Shown piece after piece: positions 19,126-27,176 of a stretch of 64,000 nucleotides of DNA (position 1 is its first letter; each line of letters begins with the position of its first letter). This DNA is from Comamonadaceae bacterium OS-1. GTDB lineage: Bacteria > Pseudomonadota > Gammaproteobacteria > Burkholderiales > Burkholderiaceae_C. A program made the translations under genes and the position numbers. The notes under the pieces are model-generated. The model was not told where the DNA came from, did no database searches, and worked only from the letters and a program-made list of their open reading frames with translations. The DNA lies in assembly GCA_027923965.1 (NCBI GenBank), contig AP026969.1, positions 2,232,001 through 2,296,000 on the forward strand. Reading direction: 5' to 3'.

Positions 19126-20415
19126 TTGGCACATTCACCGTTTTTTCACAATGAAGCCCTGACGCCGATCCCGGCCGCAGGACGTGTTTTCAGTGGCGCA
19201 TCGCACGCCGCCCTGTGGTTCAGCCTGGGCGTGGGCCTGCTGGTGATGCAGATTGGCGCCTACCTGGTGCCCGCCGTGGGCACCAAGCAGGCACTGCTGG
19301 CCATCGTGCTGGGCTCGGTGCTGGGCGCGGGCCTGCTGGCCTGGGTGGCGCGCATCGCCTGCGACAGTGGGCTGTCCAGCGCCGGGCTGATGCATGCCAC
19401 CTTTGGCAGCGGCTTTGCCCGGCTGCCGGTGCTGCTCAACATCGTGCAACTGGTGGGCTGGACCACCTTCGAGCTGGTCATCATGCGCGACGGCACCGCC
19501 GCCATCGCCAAGCACAGCCTGGGCTGGAACCTCGGCGGCACCCAGGGGGTTTTGCTGACCACCCTGCTGTGGGGCGCGGTACTGACCGGGCTGATGGCGG
19601 CCTCCATGCTGACCCTGGTGCGCAAGTTCATTGGCCGCTTTGGTCTGCCGCTGGTGGTGCTGTCGCTGCTGTGGCTGAGCTGGCAGTTTGCCCAGAAACT
19701 GCTGGCCGGTGATGCACAGACCTTCTGGCGCCGCCCCGGCGACGGCAGCATGGGCCTGCTGTCGGCCATGGACCTGGTGATCGCCATGCCGGTGTCGTGG
19801 CTGCCCCTGGTGGCCGACTACGCCCGCCATGGGCGCAGCGGCAAATCGGCCATGGCCGGCACCTGGCTGGGCTACGCACTGGCCAACATCTGGTGCTACG
19901 CGCTGGGCGTGGTGGTGGTGACCGTGGCCGCACCGGGCACCGACCTGGTCACCGCACTGTTGATCGCCCAGGGCGGCCTGCTGGCGCTGGGGCTCATCCT
20001 GTTCGACGAAATCGACAATGCCTATGGCGACGTGTACTCGGGCGCGGTATCGGCCCACAGCCTGCACCCCAAGCTGAGCGTCCGCCGCTGGGGCCTGCTG
20101 CTGGCCATGGGCTGCACCGGGTTGGCACTGGTGCTACCCATCCACAGCCTGGAACCGTTTTTGCTGATGCTGAGTTCGGTGTTTGTGCCGCTGTTCGGGG
20201 TGATTCTGGGCCGCCTGGGCAGCCACGCCACCGCCTCGGTGCAGCGCCTGGTGGAGCCGGTGGCTGCCGGGCTGTGGCTGGCGGGTATCGCTTTGTACCA
20301 CCTGCTGGCCACCTACGCGCCGCAGTTTGGCGCGGCCCTGCCCACGCTGGCGGTGGTGTTTGCCGCCGCCTGGGTCAGCCGCCCGCTGCGGATTACCTAC
20401 GCACTACAAAAATAG
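19126..20415 (+). CDS. cytX: CytX-like purine-cytosine permease family transporter
   Basis: 429 residues from a TTG at 19126 with GGAG 7 nt upstream (GTG at 19081 would extend it). Starts near LTPIPAAGRVFSGASHAALWFSLG, the typical CytX opening, then about eleven helices. FELVIMRDGTAAI, VADYARHG and FDEIDNAYGDVYSGAVS are family motifs. It probably imports the thiamine precursor hydroxymethylpyrimidine; the TPP riboswitch directly upstream supports this. The stop codon overlaps a dispersed repeat. An in-frame ATG is absent near the likely start, so the start is uncertain. Confidence 0.85.
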   Translation: MAHSPFFHNEALTPIPAAGRVFSGASHAALWFSLGVGLLVMQIGAYLVPAVGTKQALLAIVLGSVLGAGLLAWVARIACDSGLSSAGLMHATFGSGFARLPVLLNIVQLVGWTTFELVIMRDGTAAIAKHSLGWNLGGTQGVLLTTLLWGAVLTGLMAASMLTLVRKFIGRFGLPLVVLSLLWLSWQFAQKLLAGDAQTFWRRPGDGSMGLLSAMDLVIAMPVSWLPLVADYARHGRSGKSAMAGTWLGYALANIWCYALGVVVVTVAAPGTDLVTALLIAQGGLLALGLILFDEIDNAYGDVYSGAVSAHSLHPKLSVRRWGLLLAMGCTGLALVLPIHSLEPFLLMLSSVFVPLFGVILGRLGSHATASVQRLVEPVAAGLWLAGIALYHLLATYAPQFGAALPTLAVVFAAAWVSRPLRITYALQK

Positions 20416-20464
20416 TAGCTACTCACGCTGATAGGATAAGCGTAAAAGGCTGATTTTTTATAAA
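20408..20464. repeat. Dispersed palindromic intergenic repeat
   Basis: AATAGTAGCTACTCACGCTG and AGGATAAGCGTAAAAGGCTG, then TTTTTTATAAATT. It supplies the TAG stop of cytX and fills the gap to convergent thiD. Confidence 0.75.
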
Positions 20465-20465
20465 T

Positions 20466-21308
20466 TCATGGGCCGAGCACCCGCATTGGCACCGGCGCAA
20501 AACCGTGGTTCAGCGGACCCTGCCCATGCCCGGTGTGCACCTGGGCCCCGCCGGTGATCGCCCCCAGGATGTAGGTGCGCGCCAACCCTACCGCCTCGGG
20601 CAAGGCATGGCCCTGCGCCAGGTACACGGCAATGGCGGACGACAGCGTGCAGCCGGTGCCGTGGCCGTTGTGGGTGGCGATGCGCACCGACTCCCAGCGC
20701 TGGCGTGTGCCGTCCGCCAGGCCCAGCACATCCACCACCGCGCTGCCCGGCAGGTGCCCGCCCTTGACCAGCACGGCCTGCGCGCCCAGGCCCAGCAGGT
20801 CGGCCACGGCGGGCTCCAGCGCAGCCACATCTTCCACGCTGCGGCCCAACAGCAACGCGGCCTCGTCCAGATTGGGCGTGACCACGGTGGCGCGGGGAAA
20901 GAGCTGGTCCACCAGCACCTGCACCGTCTCCCGGGCCATCAGCCGGTCGCCGCTGGTGGCCACCATGACCGGGTCGAGCACCACTTTTTGGAGCTGGTAG
21001 TGGTCGATGGCCCAGGCCACCACCTCCACCATCTCGGGCGAATGCAGCATGCCGATCTTCACCGCGTCCACACCGATATCGTCCAGCACGGCCTGCAGCT
21101 GGGCTTTCAGGAAGGCGGGGGGCACGGGGTGGATGGCGGTCACGCCCCGGGTGTTTTGCGCGGTGAGTGCGGCCAGGGCCGTCATGCCGTAGCAGCCCAG
21201 GGCGCTAAAGGTTTTCAAATCGGCCTGGATGCCCGCGCCGCCGCCGCTGTCGGACCCGGCAATGGAGAGCAGGCGCAGGTAGCGTGGGGAAGTGGTGGAG
21301 TCAGTCAT
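20466..21308 (-). CDS. thiD: Hydroxymethylpyrimidine/phosphomethylpyrimidine kinase
   Basis: 280 residues (family about 260-285). SIAGSDSGGGAGIQADLKTF at the N-terminus and ATHNGHGTGCTLSSAIA near the end are signature ribokinase-fold motifs; the latter holds the catalytic-type Asn/Gly anion hole. It phosphorylates HMP to HMP-PP for thiamine synthesis. It is divergent from the second TPP riboswitch, so unlike its neighbours it has no visible riboswitch on its own strand. The 50 nt upstream is too short for one. Confidence 0.96.
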   Translation of the reverse strand: MTDSTTSPRYLRLLSIAGSDSGGGAGIQADLKTFSALGCYGMTALAALTAQNTRGVTAIHPVPPAFLKAQLQAVLDDIGVDAVKIGMLHSPEMVEVVAWAIDHYQLQKVVLDPVMVATSGDRLMARETVQVLVDQLFPRATVVTPNLDEAALLLGRSVEDVAALEPAVADLLGLGAQAVLVKGGHLPGSAVVDVLGLADGTRQRWESVRIATHNGHGTGCTLSSAIAVYLAQGHALPEAVGLARTYILGAITGGAQVHTGHGQGPLNHGFAPVPMRVLGP

Positions 21309-21358
21309 GCGGAAATTATCGCGGCTCGAATGTGATGTAATTCACGCCACGGATGAAA

Positions 21359-21444
21359 CAGGGGTGTCTGGCCATTGCAATTGCGGCGGCTGGACTGAGA
21401 AAAACCCTCATACCCGATCCAGGTAATACTGGCGTGGGAAGATT
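21359..21444 (+). promoter_or_regulatory. TPP riboswitch ahead of thiOSGE
   Basis: CAGGGGTG, CTGAGA (21395-21400), ACCCTCATACCCGATCC, AGGTAATACTGGCGTGGGAAG occur in the conserved order. The distance to the thiO start is about 50 nt, so translational or transcriptional repression by thiamine pyrophosphate is expected. Confidence 0.96.
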
Positions 21445-21494
21445 TCCATCAACGACTGAGCCTCGTTTTGTCCTGCCTTGAATAGGACTTTCAC

Positions 21495-22562
21495 GTGGCT
21501 ACCAGCCTCTCCACCACCATCCTCGGCGCAGGCCTGATGGGCCGCTTGCTGGCCCTGGCATTGGCACGCGCGGGCCACCGGGTGCAGATGTTTGAAGCCG
21601 GCGGGCCCGAAGCCGAAGGGGCCGCCGCCCGTGTCGCCGCCGCCATGCTGGCCCCGCTGGCCGAGTCGGCTATCACCGAAACCAGCGTGGTCCAAATGGG
21701 CCAACACGGCTTGCGCCGCTGGCCGGAGCTGATCGCCCAGCTCGACGCACCGGTATTTTTCCAGCAAAACGGCACCTTGATCCTGTGGCACCGGCAAGAC
21801 GCAGCCGAGGCCACGCGCTTTGGCCACCAGTTGACGGCCACGCGCCAGGCATTGCCCAGCCTGCCCGCGCCCCAGCCACTGGATGCCGCCGCCATCGCCA
21901 CGCTGGAGCCCAACATCGGCACCCGCTTCGCCCAAGGCCTGTACCTGCCCGGAGAAGGCCAGCTGGACAACCGCCAACTGCTGGCCGCCCTGCTGCTGCA
22001 GTTGCAAAAGCACGGTGTTGATCTGCACTGGCACAGCCCACGCGAGCCGCAAGACTGCCAGGCGGACTGGGTCTTCGACTGCCGCGGCCTGGGCGCACGC
22101 GGCCAGTGGCCCGGCCTGCGCGCCGTGCGCGGCGAGGTGCTGCGCCTGCACGCGCCGGGGGTGGAGCTGCGACGCCCGGTGCGCCTGGTGCACCCGCGCT
22201 ACCCGCTGTACATCGCGCCCAAAGAAAACAAGGTGTTCGTGGTGGGCGCCACCGAGATCGAATCCGACGACCTCTCGCCCATGAGCGTGCGCTCCAGCCT
22301 GGAGCTGCTCAGCGCCGCCTACAGCGTGCACCCCGGCTTTGGCGAGGCGCGCATTCTGGAGTCCAGCACCCAGTGCCGCCCCACCCTGCCCAACAACCTG
22401 CCCGCCATCCGCCAGCTCGGCGACCGGGTGTTGCAAATCAACGGCCTGTACCGGCACGGCTTTCTGATCGCCCCGGCGATGCTGGACGCCGTGCTGGAAT
22501 TCATGGAAAAAGGGCACTCTGCGCTGGCGCAGCAATGGAAGCTTGCTATAGAAACTGTATGA
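21495..22562 (+). CDS. thiO: FAD-dependent glycine oxidase ThiO
   Basis: 355 residues from a GTG start. ILGAGLMGRLLALALARAG (9-27) binds the FAD dinucleotide, and PTLPNNLPAIRQLGD with GLYRHGFLIAPAM near the C-terminus is typical of ThiO. It oxidises glycine to dehydroglycine, the nitrogen-carbon donor for the thiazole ring, replacing ThiH in aerobes. First gene of thiO-thiS-thiG-thiE behind a TPP riboswitch; its stop overlaps the thiS start (ATGA). The last codons (near 22541-22562) look like the edge of the dispersed repeat. Confidence 0.94.
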   Translation: MATSLSTTILGAGLMGRLLALALARAGHRVQMFEAGGPEAEGAAARVAAAMLAPLAESAITETSVVQMGQHGLRRWPELIAQLDAPVFFQQNGTLILWHRQDAAEATRFGHQLTATRQALPSLPAPQPLDAAAIATLEPNIGTRFAQGLYLPGEGQLDNRQLLAALLLQLQKHGVDLHWHSPREPQDCQADWVFDCRGLGARGQWPGLRAVRGEVLRLHAPGVELRRPVRLVHPRYPLYIAPKENKVFVVGATEIESDDLSPMSVRSSLELLSAAYSVHPGFGEARILESSTQCRPTLPNNLPAIRQLGDRVLQINGLYRHGFLIAPAMLDAVLEFMEKGHSALAQQWKLAIETV

Positions 22563-22756
22563 ACGTCCTGATCAACAACCTTCCCCACACCCTGCCCGTG
22601 GGTGCCACCCTGGCCGACGCGGTGGCCCTGCTGCAGGCCCAGCCGCCATTTGCCGCCGCCGTCAACAAAAGCTTTGTGCCGCGTGCGCAGTACCCGCAGA
22701 CCACCCTGCAGGATGCCGACCGCATCGAAATCATCCACCCCGTCACCGGCGGCTGA
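22559..22756 (+). CDS. thiS: Sulfur carrier protein ThiS
   Basis: 65 residues ending in the essential Gly-Gly (PVTGG), whose terminal carboxylate becomes a thiocarboxylate and gives sulfur to the thiazole synthase. The LPVGATLADAVALLQ and QDADRIEIIHPV elements match the beta-grasp fold. It overlaps thiO by 4 nt and precedes thiG by 3 nt, so it is part of the same operon. The gene was short enough to be missed by long-ORF filters. Confidence 0.95.
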   Translation: MNVLINNLPHTLPVGATLADAVALLQAQPPFAAAVNKSFVPRAQYPQTTLQDADRIEIIHPVTGG

Positions 22757-22759
22757 ACC

Positions 22760-23557
22760 ATGAACTCTGATCCCCTCATTCTTTACGGCGAAAGTTTCGC
22801 CAGCCGCCTGCTGCTGGGCACCTCGCGCTACCCCTCGCCCAGCATCCTGGGCGATGCGATTGCCCGCGCCCGGCCCGCCATGCTGACTGCGTCGCTGCGC
22901 CGCCAGAACCTGGACCAGCCCGAATCACACAACGGCTTCTGGGATTTATTGCGCCAGACCGGCGTGCCCGTGCTGCCCAACACCGCCGGTTGCCACGGCC
23001 TGCAGGAAGCCATTACCACCGCCCACATGGCCCGCGAAGTGTTCGACACGCCGTGGATCAAGCTGGAGCTGATCGGCGACGACTACACCCTGCAGCCCGA
23101 CACATTGAACCTGGTAGAAGCCGCCAGCCGCCTGGTAAAAGACGGCTTCAAGGTGCTGCCCTACTGCACCGAAGACCTGGTGCTGTGCCAGCGCCTGGTG
23201 GACGTGGGCTGCCAGGCGGTGATGCCCTGGGCCGCGCCCATCGGCACCGGCAAGGGGCCCATCAACCCCTACGCCATGCAGGTGCTGCGCGAGCGGCTCA
23301 CGGTGCCGCTGCTGGTCGATGCCGGGCTGGGCCGCCCCTCGCACGCCTGCCAGGTCATGGAATGGGGCTATGACGCGGTGCTGCTGAACACGGCCGTCGC
23401 CCTGGCCCAAGACCCGGTGCGCATGGCCGGTGCCTTTGCCGATGCGGTGCAGGCCGGGCGCAACGCCTTTCTGGGCGGCGCGATGCTGGAGCAGCAAGCC
23501 GCCCAGCCCAGCACCCCCGTGCTCGGCACGCCGTTTTGGCACCACGCGCAGGAATAA
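22760..23557 (+). CDS. thiG: Thiazole synthase ThiG
   Basis: 265 residues, a TIM barrel that assembles the thiazole phosphate from deoxyxylulose phosphate, dehydroglycine and ThiS thiocarboxylate. SFASRLLLGTSRYPS at the N-terminus, WIKLELIGDD (with the Schiff-base lysine), and MPWAAPIGTGKGP, VDAGLGRPSHA and AVLLNTAVALAQDPV later are all ThiG motifs. It lies 3 nt after thiS and 2 nt before thiE. Confidence 0.96.
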   Translation: MNSDPLILYGESFASRLLLGTSRYPSPSILGDAIARARPAMLTASLRRQNLDQPESHNGFWDLLRQTGVPVLPNTAGCHGLQEAITTAHMAREVFDTPWIKLELIGDDYTLQPDTLNLVEAASRLVKDGFKVLPYCTEDLVLCQRLVDVGCQAVMPWAAPIGTGKGPINPYAMQVLRERLTVPLLVDAGLGRPSHACQVMEWGYDAVLLNTAVALAQDPVRMAGAFADAVQAGRNAFLGGAMLEQQAAQPSTPVLGTPFWHHAQE

Positions 23558-23559
23558 AA

Positions 23560-24423
23560 ATGCCTCTAGACATCCTCACCCGCTACGCCGATATGGCCTT
23601 GCCCGCCACCGACGAAGCGCTGCGCCTCAGCGCCTGCCTGCGACTCGGCTTCATCCCCAGTGACGCCGCCTGCATCGCCCAGGCCTGGCAGGCGCAAATC
23701 GAACGCACGGGCAACGCCACGAACTGGCCCGACAGTCCAGAGGATTTCGGCCTGCGCCCCTGGCCGCGCCACGATGCCTTCCCGCCCTGCCCGCAGCAGC
23801 TAGGTTTGTACGCCGTGCTGCCCGATGCCGCCTGGGTGGGCCGCATGGCGCGCGCCGGTGTGCCCACGGTGCAGTTGCGCTTCAAGTCGGACGATGCAGA
23901 GGCCATCCAGCGCGAGATCCAGGCCGCCGTGGCCGCCGTGCAGGGCACGCCCGCCCTGCTGTTCATCAACGACCACTGGCAGGCCGCCATCCAGGCCGGA
24001 GCCTACGGGGTGCACCTGGGCCAGGAAGACCTGGACCTGCTGCAGCCCATCGATCTGGATGCCATCCGCACCGCAGGTCTGCGCCTGGGTGTCAGCACCC
24101 ACGGCTACGCCGAGATGCTGCGCGCCGACCGCGTCAGCCCCAGCTACATCGCCCTGGGAGCCGTGTTCCCCACCACGCTCAAACGCATGGCCACCGCCCC
24201 CCAAGGCACAGCCCGGCTGGCCACCTACGCCCGGTTGCTGCGCGGCTACCCGCTGGTAGCCATCGGCGGCATCGATGCCGACCGCCTGCCCGAGGTGCTG
24301 GCCAGCGGCGTGGGCTCGATTGGCGTGGTGCGGGCGCTGACGGCAGCGGCCGACCCCGAGCGGGCAGCCGCCGATCTGGGCGCGACCATCCAGAAGTTTT
24401 TGGCGTCCACACAGAAACGCTGA
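23560..24423 (+). CDS. thiE: Thiamine phosphate synthase with N-terminal extension
   Basis: 287 residues. The C-terminal about 205 residues carry ThiE motifs: QLRFK (about 107-111), LLFINDHWQAA, GVHLGQEDL, LGVSTHGYAE, YIALGAVFPTTLK and PLVAIGGI. ThiE joins HMP-PP and thiazole phosphate. Residues 1-80, before LGLYAVLPD, have no match to the usual 210-residue enzyme. They form a helical region (ALRLSACLRLGFIPSDAACIAQAW). AGGAA precedes the ATG. Last gene of the riboswitch-controlled operon; a tRNA-Asn promoter overlaps its 3' flank. Confidence 0.92.
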   Translation: MPLDILTRYADMALPATDEALRLSACLRLGFIPSDAACIAQAWQAQIERTGNATNWPDSPEDFGLRPWPRHDAFPPCPQQLGLYAVLPDAAWVGRMARAGVPTVQLRFKSDDAEAIQREIQAAVAAVQGTPALLFINDHWQAAIQAGAYGVHLGQEDLDLLQPIDLDAIRTAGLRLGVSTHGYAEMLRADRVSPSYIALGAVFPTTLKRMATAPQGTARLATYARLLRGYPLVAIGGIDADRLPEVLASGVGSIGVVRALTAAADPERAAADLGATIQKFLASTQKR

Positions 24424-24433
24424 ATTCCCACGC

Positions 24434-24439
24434 TATAAT
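24434..24439 (+). promoter_or_regulatory. -10 box of the first tRNA-Asn
   Basis: Perfect TATAAT, 15 nt upstream of the mature tRNA. The -35 region overlaps the end of thiE and is not consensus. Confidence 0.7.
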
Positions 24440-24454
24440 TTGAGGCTGCAATAT

Positions 24455-24530
24455 TCCTCGATAGCTCAGTTGGTAGAGCGCCGGACTGTTAATCCGTAGG
24501 TCCCTGGTTCGAGCCCAGGTCGAGGAGCCA
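24455..24530 (+). tRNA. tRNA-Asn (anticodon GTT), copy 1
   Basis: 76 nt with acceptor TCCTCGA / TCGAGGA, anticodon loop CTGTTAA, T-loop GGTTCGAGCC and encoded CCA. Confidence 0.97.
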
Positions 24531-24542
24531 AAATTTCAAAAT

Positions 24543-24575
24543 GGGCTTACGCCACCCCGTAGGCCCTTTTTATTT
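24543..24575 (+). terminator. Terminator after the first tRNA-Asn
   Basis: GGGCTTACG / CGTAGGCCC stem (24543-24551 with 24558-24566, one G-T pair) followed by TTTTTATTT. Confidence 0.85.
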
Positions 24576-24586
24576 CAGTTAGAAGC

Positions 24587-24648
24587 AGGACTTACGCAAG
24601 TTCCCCCTGTGAGCCCGAAGGGCGATACAGGGGCGCTGCGTAAGTCCT
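24587..24648. repeat. Nested inverted repeat between the tRNA-Asn copies
   Basis: Three coaxial stems: AGGACTTACGCA (24587-24598) with TGCGTAAGTCCT (24637-24648), CCCCTGT (24604-24610) with ACAGGGG (24627-24633), and GCCC/GGGC around a GAA loop. No T run follows, so it is not a classic terminator. A mobile MITE-like repeat or an RNA structure is possible. Confidence 0.75.
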
Positions 24649-24663
24649 GAAAAGTAAACGTAT

Positions 24664-24739
24664 TCCTCGATAGCTCAGTTGGTAGAGCGCCGGACTGTTA
24701 ATCCGTAGGTCCCTGGTTCGAGCCCAGGTCGAGGAGCCA
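24664..24739 (+). tRNA. tRNA-Asn (anticodon GTT), copy 2
   Basis: Identical over all 76 nt to the copy at 24455-24530, with a shared TATTCC 5' flank. Confidence 0.97.
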
Positions 24740-24746
24740 GAAACAA

Positions 24747-24785
24747 AAAAAGCACTTACCCCTCCCGGCTAAGTGCTTTTTTTAT
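24747..24785 (+). terminator. Terminator after the second tRNA-Asn
   Basis: AGCACTTA / TAAGTGCT stem (24751-24758 with 24770-24777) flanked by A and T runs. Confidence 0.9.
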
Positions 24786-24806
24786 GCCCAATCATTCCCG
24801 CATCCT

Positions 24807-25100
24807 ATGCAATCACCGAAAGCACACATGTTCGACCCCAGCGGCCAATGGATTCCCCTTGCAACCTATGACGACTTCGACAACGGCCTGGGCGAGCTGA
24901 TCGACCTGTGGTCCAGCGCCGACAAGTCCGTGACCCCAAAAATCAAGCAAGCCGCCCTCGCCCACTACAAGGCCGACCTCGAAGCCGCCACCCTCGAATG
25001 GGCCGACAACAAAGCCAAGTCCAAGAAATACGCCGCCATCGCACAAGAGCTGGCCGAGTTTGAAGAAGTGCTGGTGAACGGCGCAGGCCCTGCGGCGTAA
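24807..25100 (+). CDS. Hypothetical protein (97 residues)
   Basis: Acidic, helical protein beginning MQSPKAHMFDPSGQWIPL (a start at the second Met, 24828, is possible) and continuing with DDFDNGLGELIDLWSSADKS and helical LAHYKADLEAATLEWADNKAKSKKY. No family is recognised. It sits between tRNA-Asn and a toxin-antitoxin pair, in a small accessory stretch. Codon use looks normal, so it is probably real. Confidence 0.6.
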   Translation: MQSPKAHMFDPSGQWIPLATYDDFDNGLGELIDLWSSADKSVTPKIKQAALAHYKADLEAATLEWADNKAKSKKYAAIAQELAEFEEVLVNGAGPAA

Positions 25101-25141
25101 TCTGCTGCCCAATGTGAGGCCCATTGTGGTAATGTTTTGCC

Positions 25142-25366
25142 ATGAACGCCCACATCTTCCAAGAACTCGAGAACCTGAGCAGCGCTGAAAAGCGCTCGCT
25201 GGGCGAAGCCTTGATCGTCAGCGCCGACAGCGAGGCCTCTGCCTCTTTGCTCACCGAGGCCCAGCGCGCAGAGCTCCGGTCACGGCTGGCCCACCACCGC
25301 GCGCACCCCGATGAACCGGGCCTGGATTTTGCCCAGCTGAAAGCCCGACTAGTCGCCTCTGCCTAG
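25142..25366 (+). CDS. Addiction-module antitoxin (CHP02574-type)
   Basis: 74 residues, with LSSAEKRSLGEALIVSAD near the N-terminus and a C-terminal LTEAQRAELRSRLAHHRAHPDEPG..FAQLKA region. This matches the small family of antitoxins found directly ahead of ParE/RelE toxins, in which the middle binds the toxin. The toxin start follows 2 nt after the stop, so the two are translationally coupled and probably autoregulated from a promoter upstream. Confidence 0.85.
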   Translation: MNAHIFQELENLSSAEKRSLGEALIVSADSEASASLLTEAQRAELRSRLAHHRAHPDEPGLDFAQLKARLVASA

Positions 25367-25368
25367 GC

Positions 25369-25674
25369 ATGGATTTTCAGGTTATCTACAAGCCCTTGGC
25401 CCAGTTGGAAGTGGCCGAGGCATTCCAGTGGTATGGCCAGCCACACATCGCGATGGGTGACGACTTTCTGGATGAGCTGGAACGCACCGACGGATTTCTG
25501 GCCCGCAACCCCTACCTTTACCCTTGCGTGGAACTGGAAATCCGGCGGGCCAACCTCACCCGCTTTCCCTATGCGCTGTTTTATGCCATCGACGGCGACA
25601 CGGTGAACGTGCTGTCGTGCTTTTACCAGCACCGCGATCCCTTGTCCAGAACCGCACTTTTGGGCTTGATTTAG
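25369..25674 (+). CDS. RelE/ParE-family toxin
   Basis: 101 residues. YKPLAQLEVAEAFQWY, DDFLDELERTDGFLARNP and LEIRRANLTRFPYALFYAIDGDTVNVLSCFYQHRDP match the ParE/RelE fold and its conserved basic C-terminal strand. Members block gyrase (ParE) or cleave ribosomal mRNA (RelE); which one applies cannot be told. Paired with the antitoxin just upstream. It likely stabilises the neighbouring tRNA/thi region or is a remnant of a mobile element. Confidence 0.88.
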   Translation: MDFQVIYKPLAQLEVAEAFQWYGQPHIAMGDDFLDELERTDGFLARNPYLYPCVELEIRRANLTRFPYALFYAIDGDTVNVLSCFYQHRDPLSRTALLGLI

Positions 25675-25683
25675 CCACCATCC

Positions 25684-26298
25684 ATGCCCATCCACTCCTA
25701 CCAACCCCGCCTCGGCCACGGCCTGCCGCATGACCCGTTCAACGCCATCGTCGGGCCGCGGCCTATCGGCTGGATTGCCTCCCACAGCGCCTCGGGGGCC
25801 CTGAACCTGGCACCGTACAGTTTTTTCAACGCTTTCAACTACACGCCGCCCATCATTGGCTTTGCCAGCGTGGGCTACAAGGACACGGTGCGCAATATCG
25901 AGGCCACCGGGGAATTTGTGTGGAACCTGGCCACGCGCACGCTGGCCGAGGCCATGAACCAGACCTGCGCCGCCGTGCCGCCGGAGGTGAGCGAATTCGG
26001 GCTGGCGGGGCTGACCCCCGTGGCATCGCAGCTAGTGGCGGTGCCGCGGGTGCAAGAGAGCCCGGTGGCGTTCGAGTGCCGCACCTCGCAGATCCTGCAG
26101 CTCCAGGCCGCCAACGGCGACAAGGTGCCGACCTGGCTGGTGCTGGGCGAGGTGGTGGCTGTGCACATCGATACTGCGCTGCTCAAGAACGGGGTGTACG
26201 ACACGGCCCACGCCGGGCATATTCTGCGCGGCGGCGGGCCCGCGGACTACTTCCATATCGGGCCGGAACAGCTGTTCCAGATGCACCGCCCCCGCTGA
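25684..26298 (+). CDS. Flavin reductase family protein (flavoredoxin-like)
   Basis: 204 residues. GPRPIGWIASHSASGALNLAPYSFFNAFNYTPPIIGF is the FMN-binding split-barrel motif, with further NLATRTLAEAMNQT and VLGEVVAVHID elements. Proteins of this family reduce FMN with NAD(P)H for two-component monooxygenases, or act on other substrates; a partner is not evident here. It begins 9 nt after the toxin gene but is unlikely to be functionally linked to it. Confidence 0.88.
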   Translation: MPIHSYQPRLGHGLPHDPFNAIVGPRPIGWIASHSASGALNLAPYSFFNAFNYTPPIIGFASVGYKDTVRNIEATGEFVWNLATRTLAEAMNQTCAAVPPEVSEFGLAGLTPVASQLVAVPRVQESPVAFECRTSQILQLQAANGDKVPTWLVLGEVVAVHIDTALLKNGVYDTAHAGHILRGGGPADYFHIGPEQLFQMHRPR

Positions 26299-26305
26299 TC
26301 TACAA

Positions 26306-26363
26306 GCCAAATCGGCCTCTTGTGCTCATCCGATAAGCACGGGCAGCTACTTAATCCATAGCA
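26306..26363. repeat. Dispersed palindromic intergenic repeat
   Basis: AATCGGCCTCTTGTGCTCAT and CCGATAAGCACGGGCAGCTA, then CTTAATCCATAGCA, between convergent genes. This is the clearest reference copy. Confidence 0.85.
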
Positions 26364-27176
26364 CTAGCCTGCGGGCACCAGCTGCCGGTACACCTCGTGA
26401 GCCACGCGCGCCAGTTCGGGCTTGGGCACGCTGCCCGACAAGGCGTAGCCAAAGCTTTTGTCCACCCAGTAGAAGACGTTGACGGGGCCGTCCTGGCCGA
26501 ACTGGAAGGCGGTTGCGGGCTGCTTGGGCAGCGCGGGGGCTTCGTGGGTGAGGTACAGGGTCAGCCGCTGGCCGCTGGCATCGGCGTACATGAACTGCGC
26601 CACCGGCCCGCTGTCGCCGGGTAGCAGTCGCCCGCCCAGTAGCGCGTAGCCGATGGGCTGCAGGCTGGGCACGGTGACCGCCGTGCCCAGGCGCTTGGAC
26701 AGCCAGGCCACCAGGTGCTGCTCCTGGTCGGCGCTGACTTCCACCGGGTGCCGCACCTCGGGGCTGTAGACGACGTGGGCCACGGCGGCGCGCAGCGCAA
26801 AGCCCGTCAACGCGGGCTGTGCCTCCAGCGGGGCTACGGCCAGGGTCTGCTCGACATGGCCGCGCACAAACCAGGCCGATGCGGCACTGACGACGGCAAT
26901 CGCCACGCCCGCAGCCAGGCGTTGGCCGTACCAGGGCGTGGTAGCCGTACGGGGAAGCGCAGCCCGTACCAGCCGCGGCGGCAGGGTTTCCGCCATCACC
27001 GGGGCGAACAGGGTGCGCAGGCCCCGAGTCTGGGCGCGGTAGGCGGCCAGACGCTGGGCCTCGTCAGGGTGCTGGGCCAGGTAGGCTTGCAAGGCGGCCT
27101 GGCGCTCGGGGGCTAGCTGGCCATCGATATGGGCGTGCAGCTCGGCTTCGGTGATCGGGGGGTGGGCGGAGGTCAT
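26364..27176 (-). CDS. Anti-sigma factor (membrane-bound)
   Basis: 270 residues from the ATG at 27176; the longer reading to 27542 overlaps the sigma gene and is rejected. N-terminal ITEAELHAHIDGQLAPERQAAL resembles the short anti-sigma domain. A single helix (AAGVAIAVVSAASAWFV) is followed by a periplasmic domain with YALLGGRLLPGDSGPVAQFMY. It overlaps the ECF sigma gene by 4 nt. The domain likely binds the sigma factor and releases it in response to an envelope signal. Confidence 0.87.
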   Translation of the reverse strand: MTSAHPPITEAELHAHIDGQLAPERQAALQAYLAQHPDEAQRLAAYRAQTRGLRTLFAPVMAETLPPRLVRAALPRTATTPWYGQRLAAGVAIAVVSAASAWFVRGHVEQTLAVAPLEAQPALTGFALRAAVAHVVYSPEVRHPVEVSADQEQHLVAWLSKRLGTAVTVPSLQPIGYALLGGRLLPGDSGPVAQFMYADASGQRLTLYLTHEAPALPKQPATAFQFGQDGPVNVFYWVDKSFGYALSGSVPKPELARVAHEVYRQLVPAG

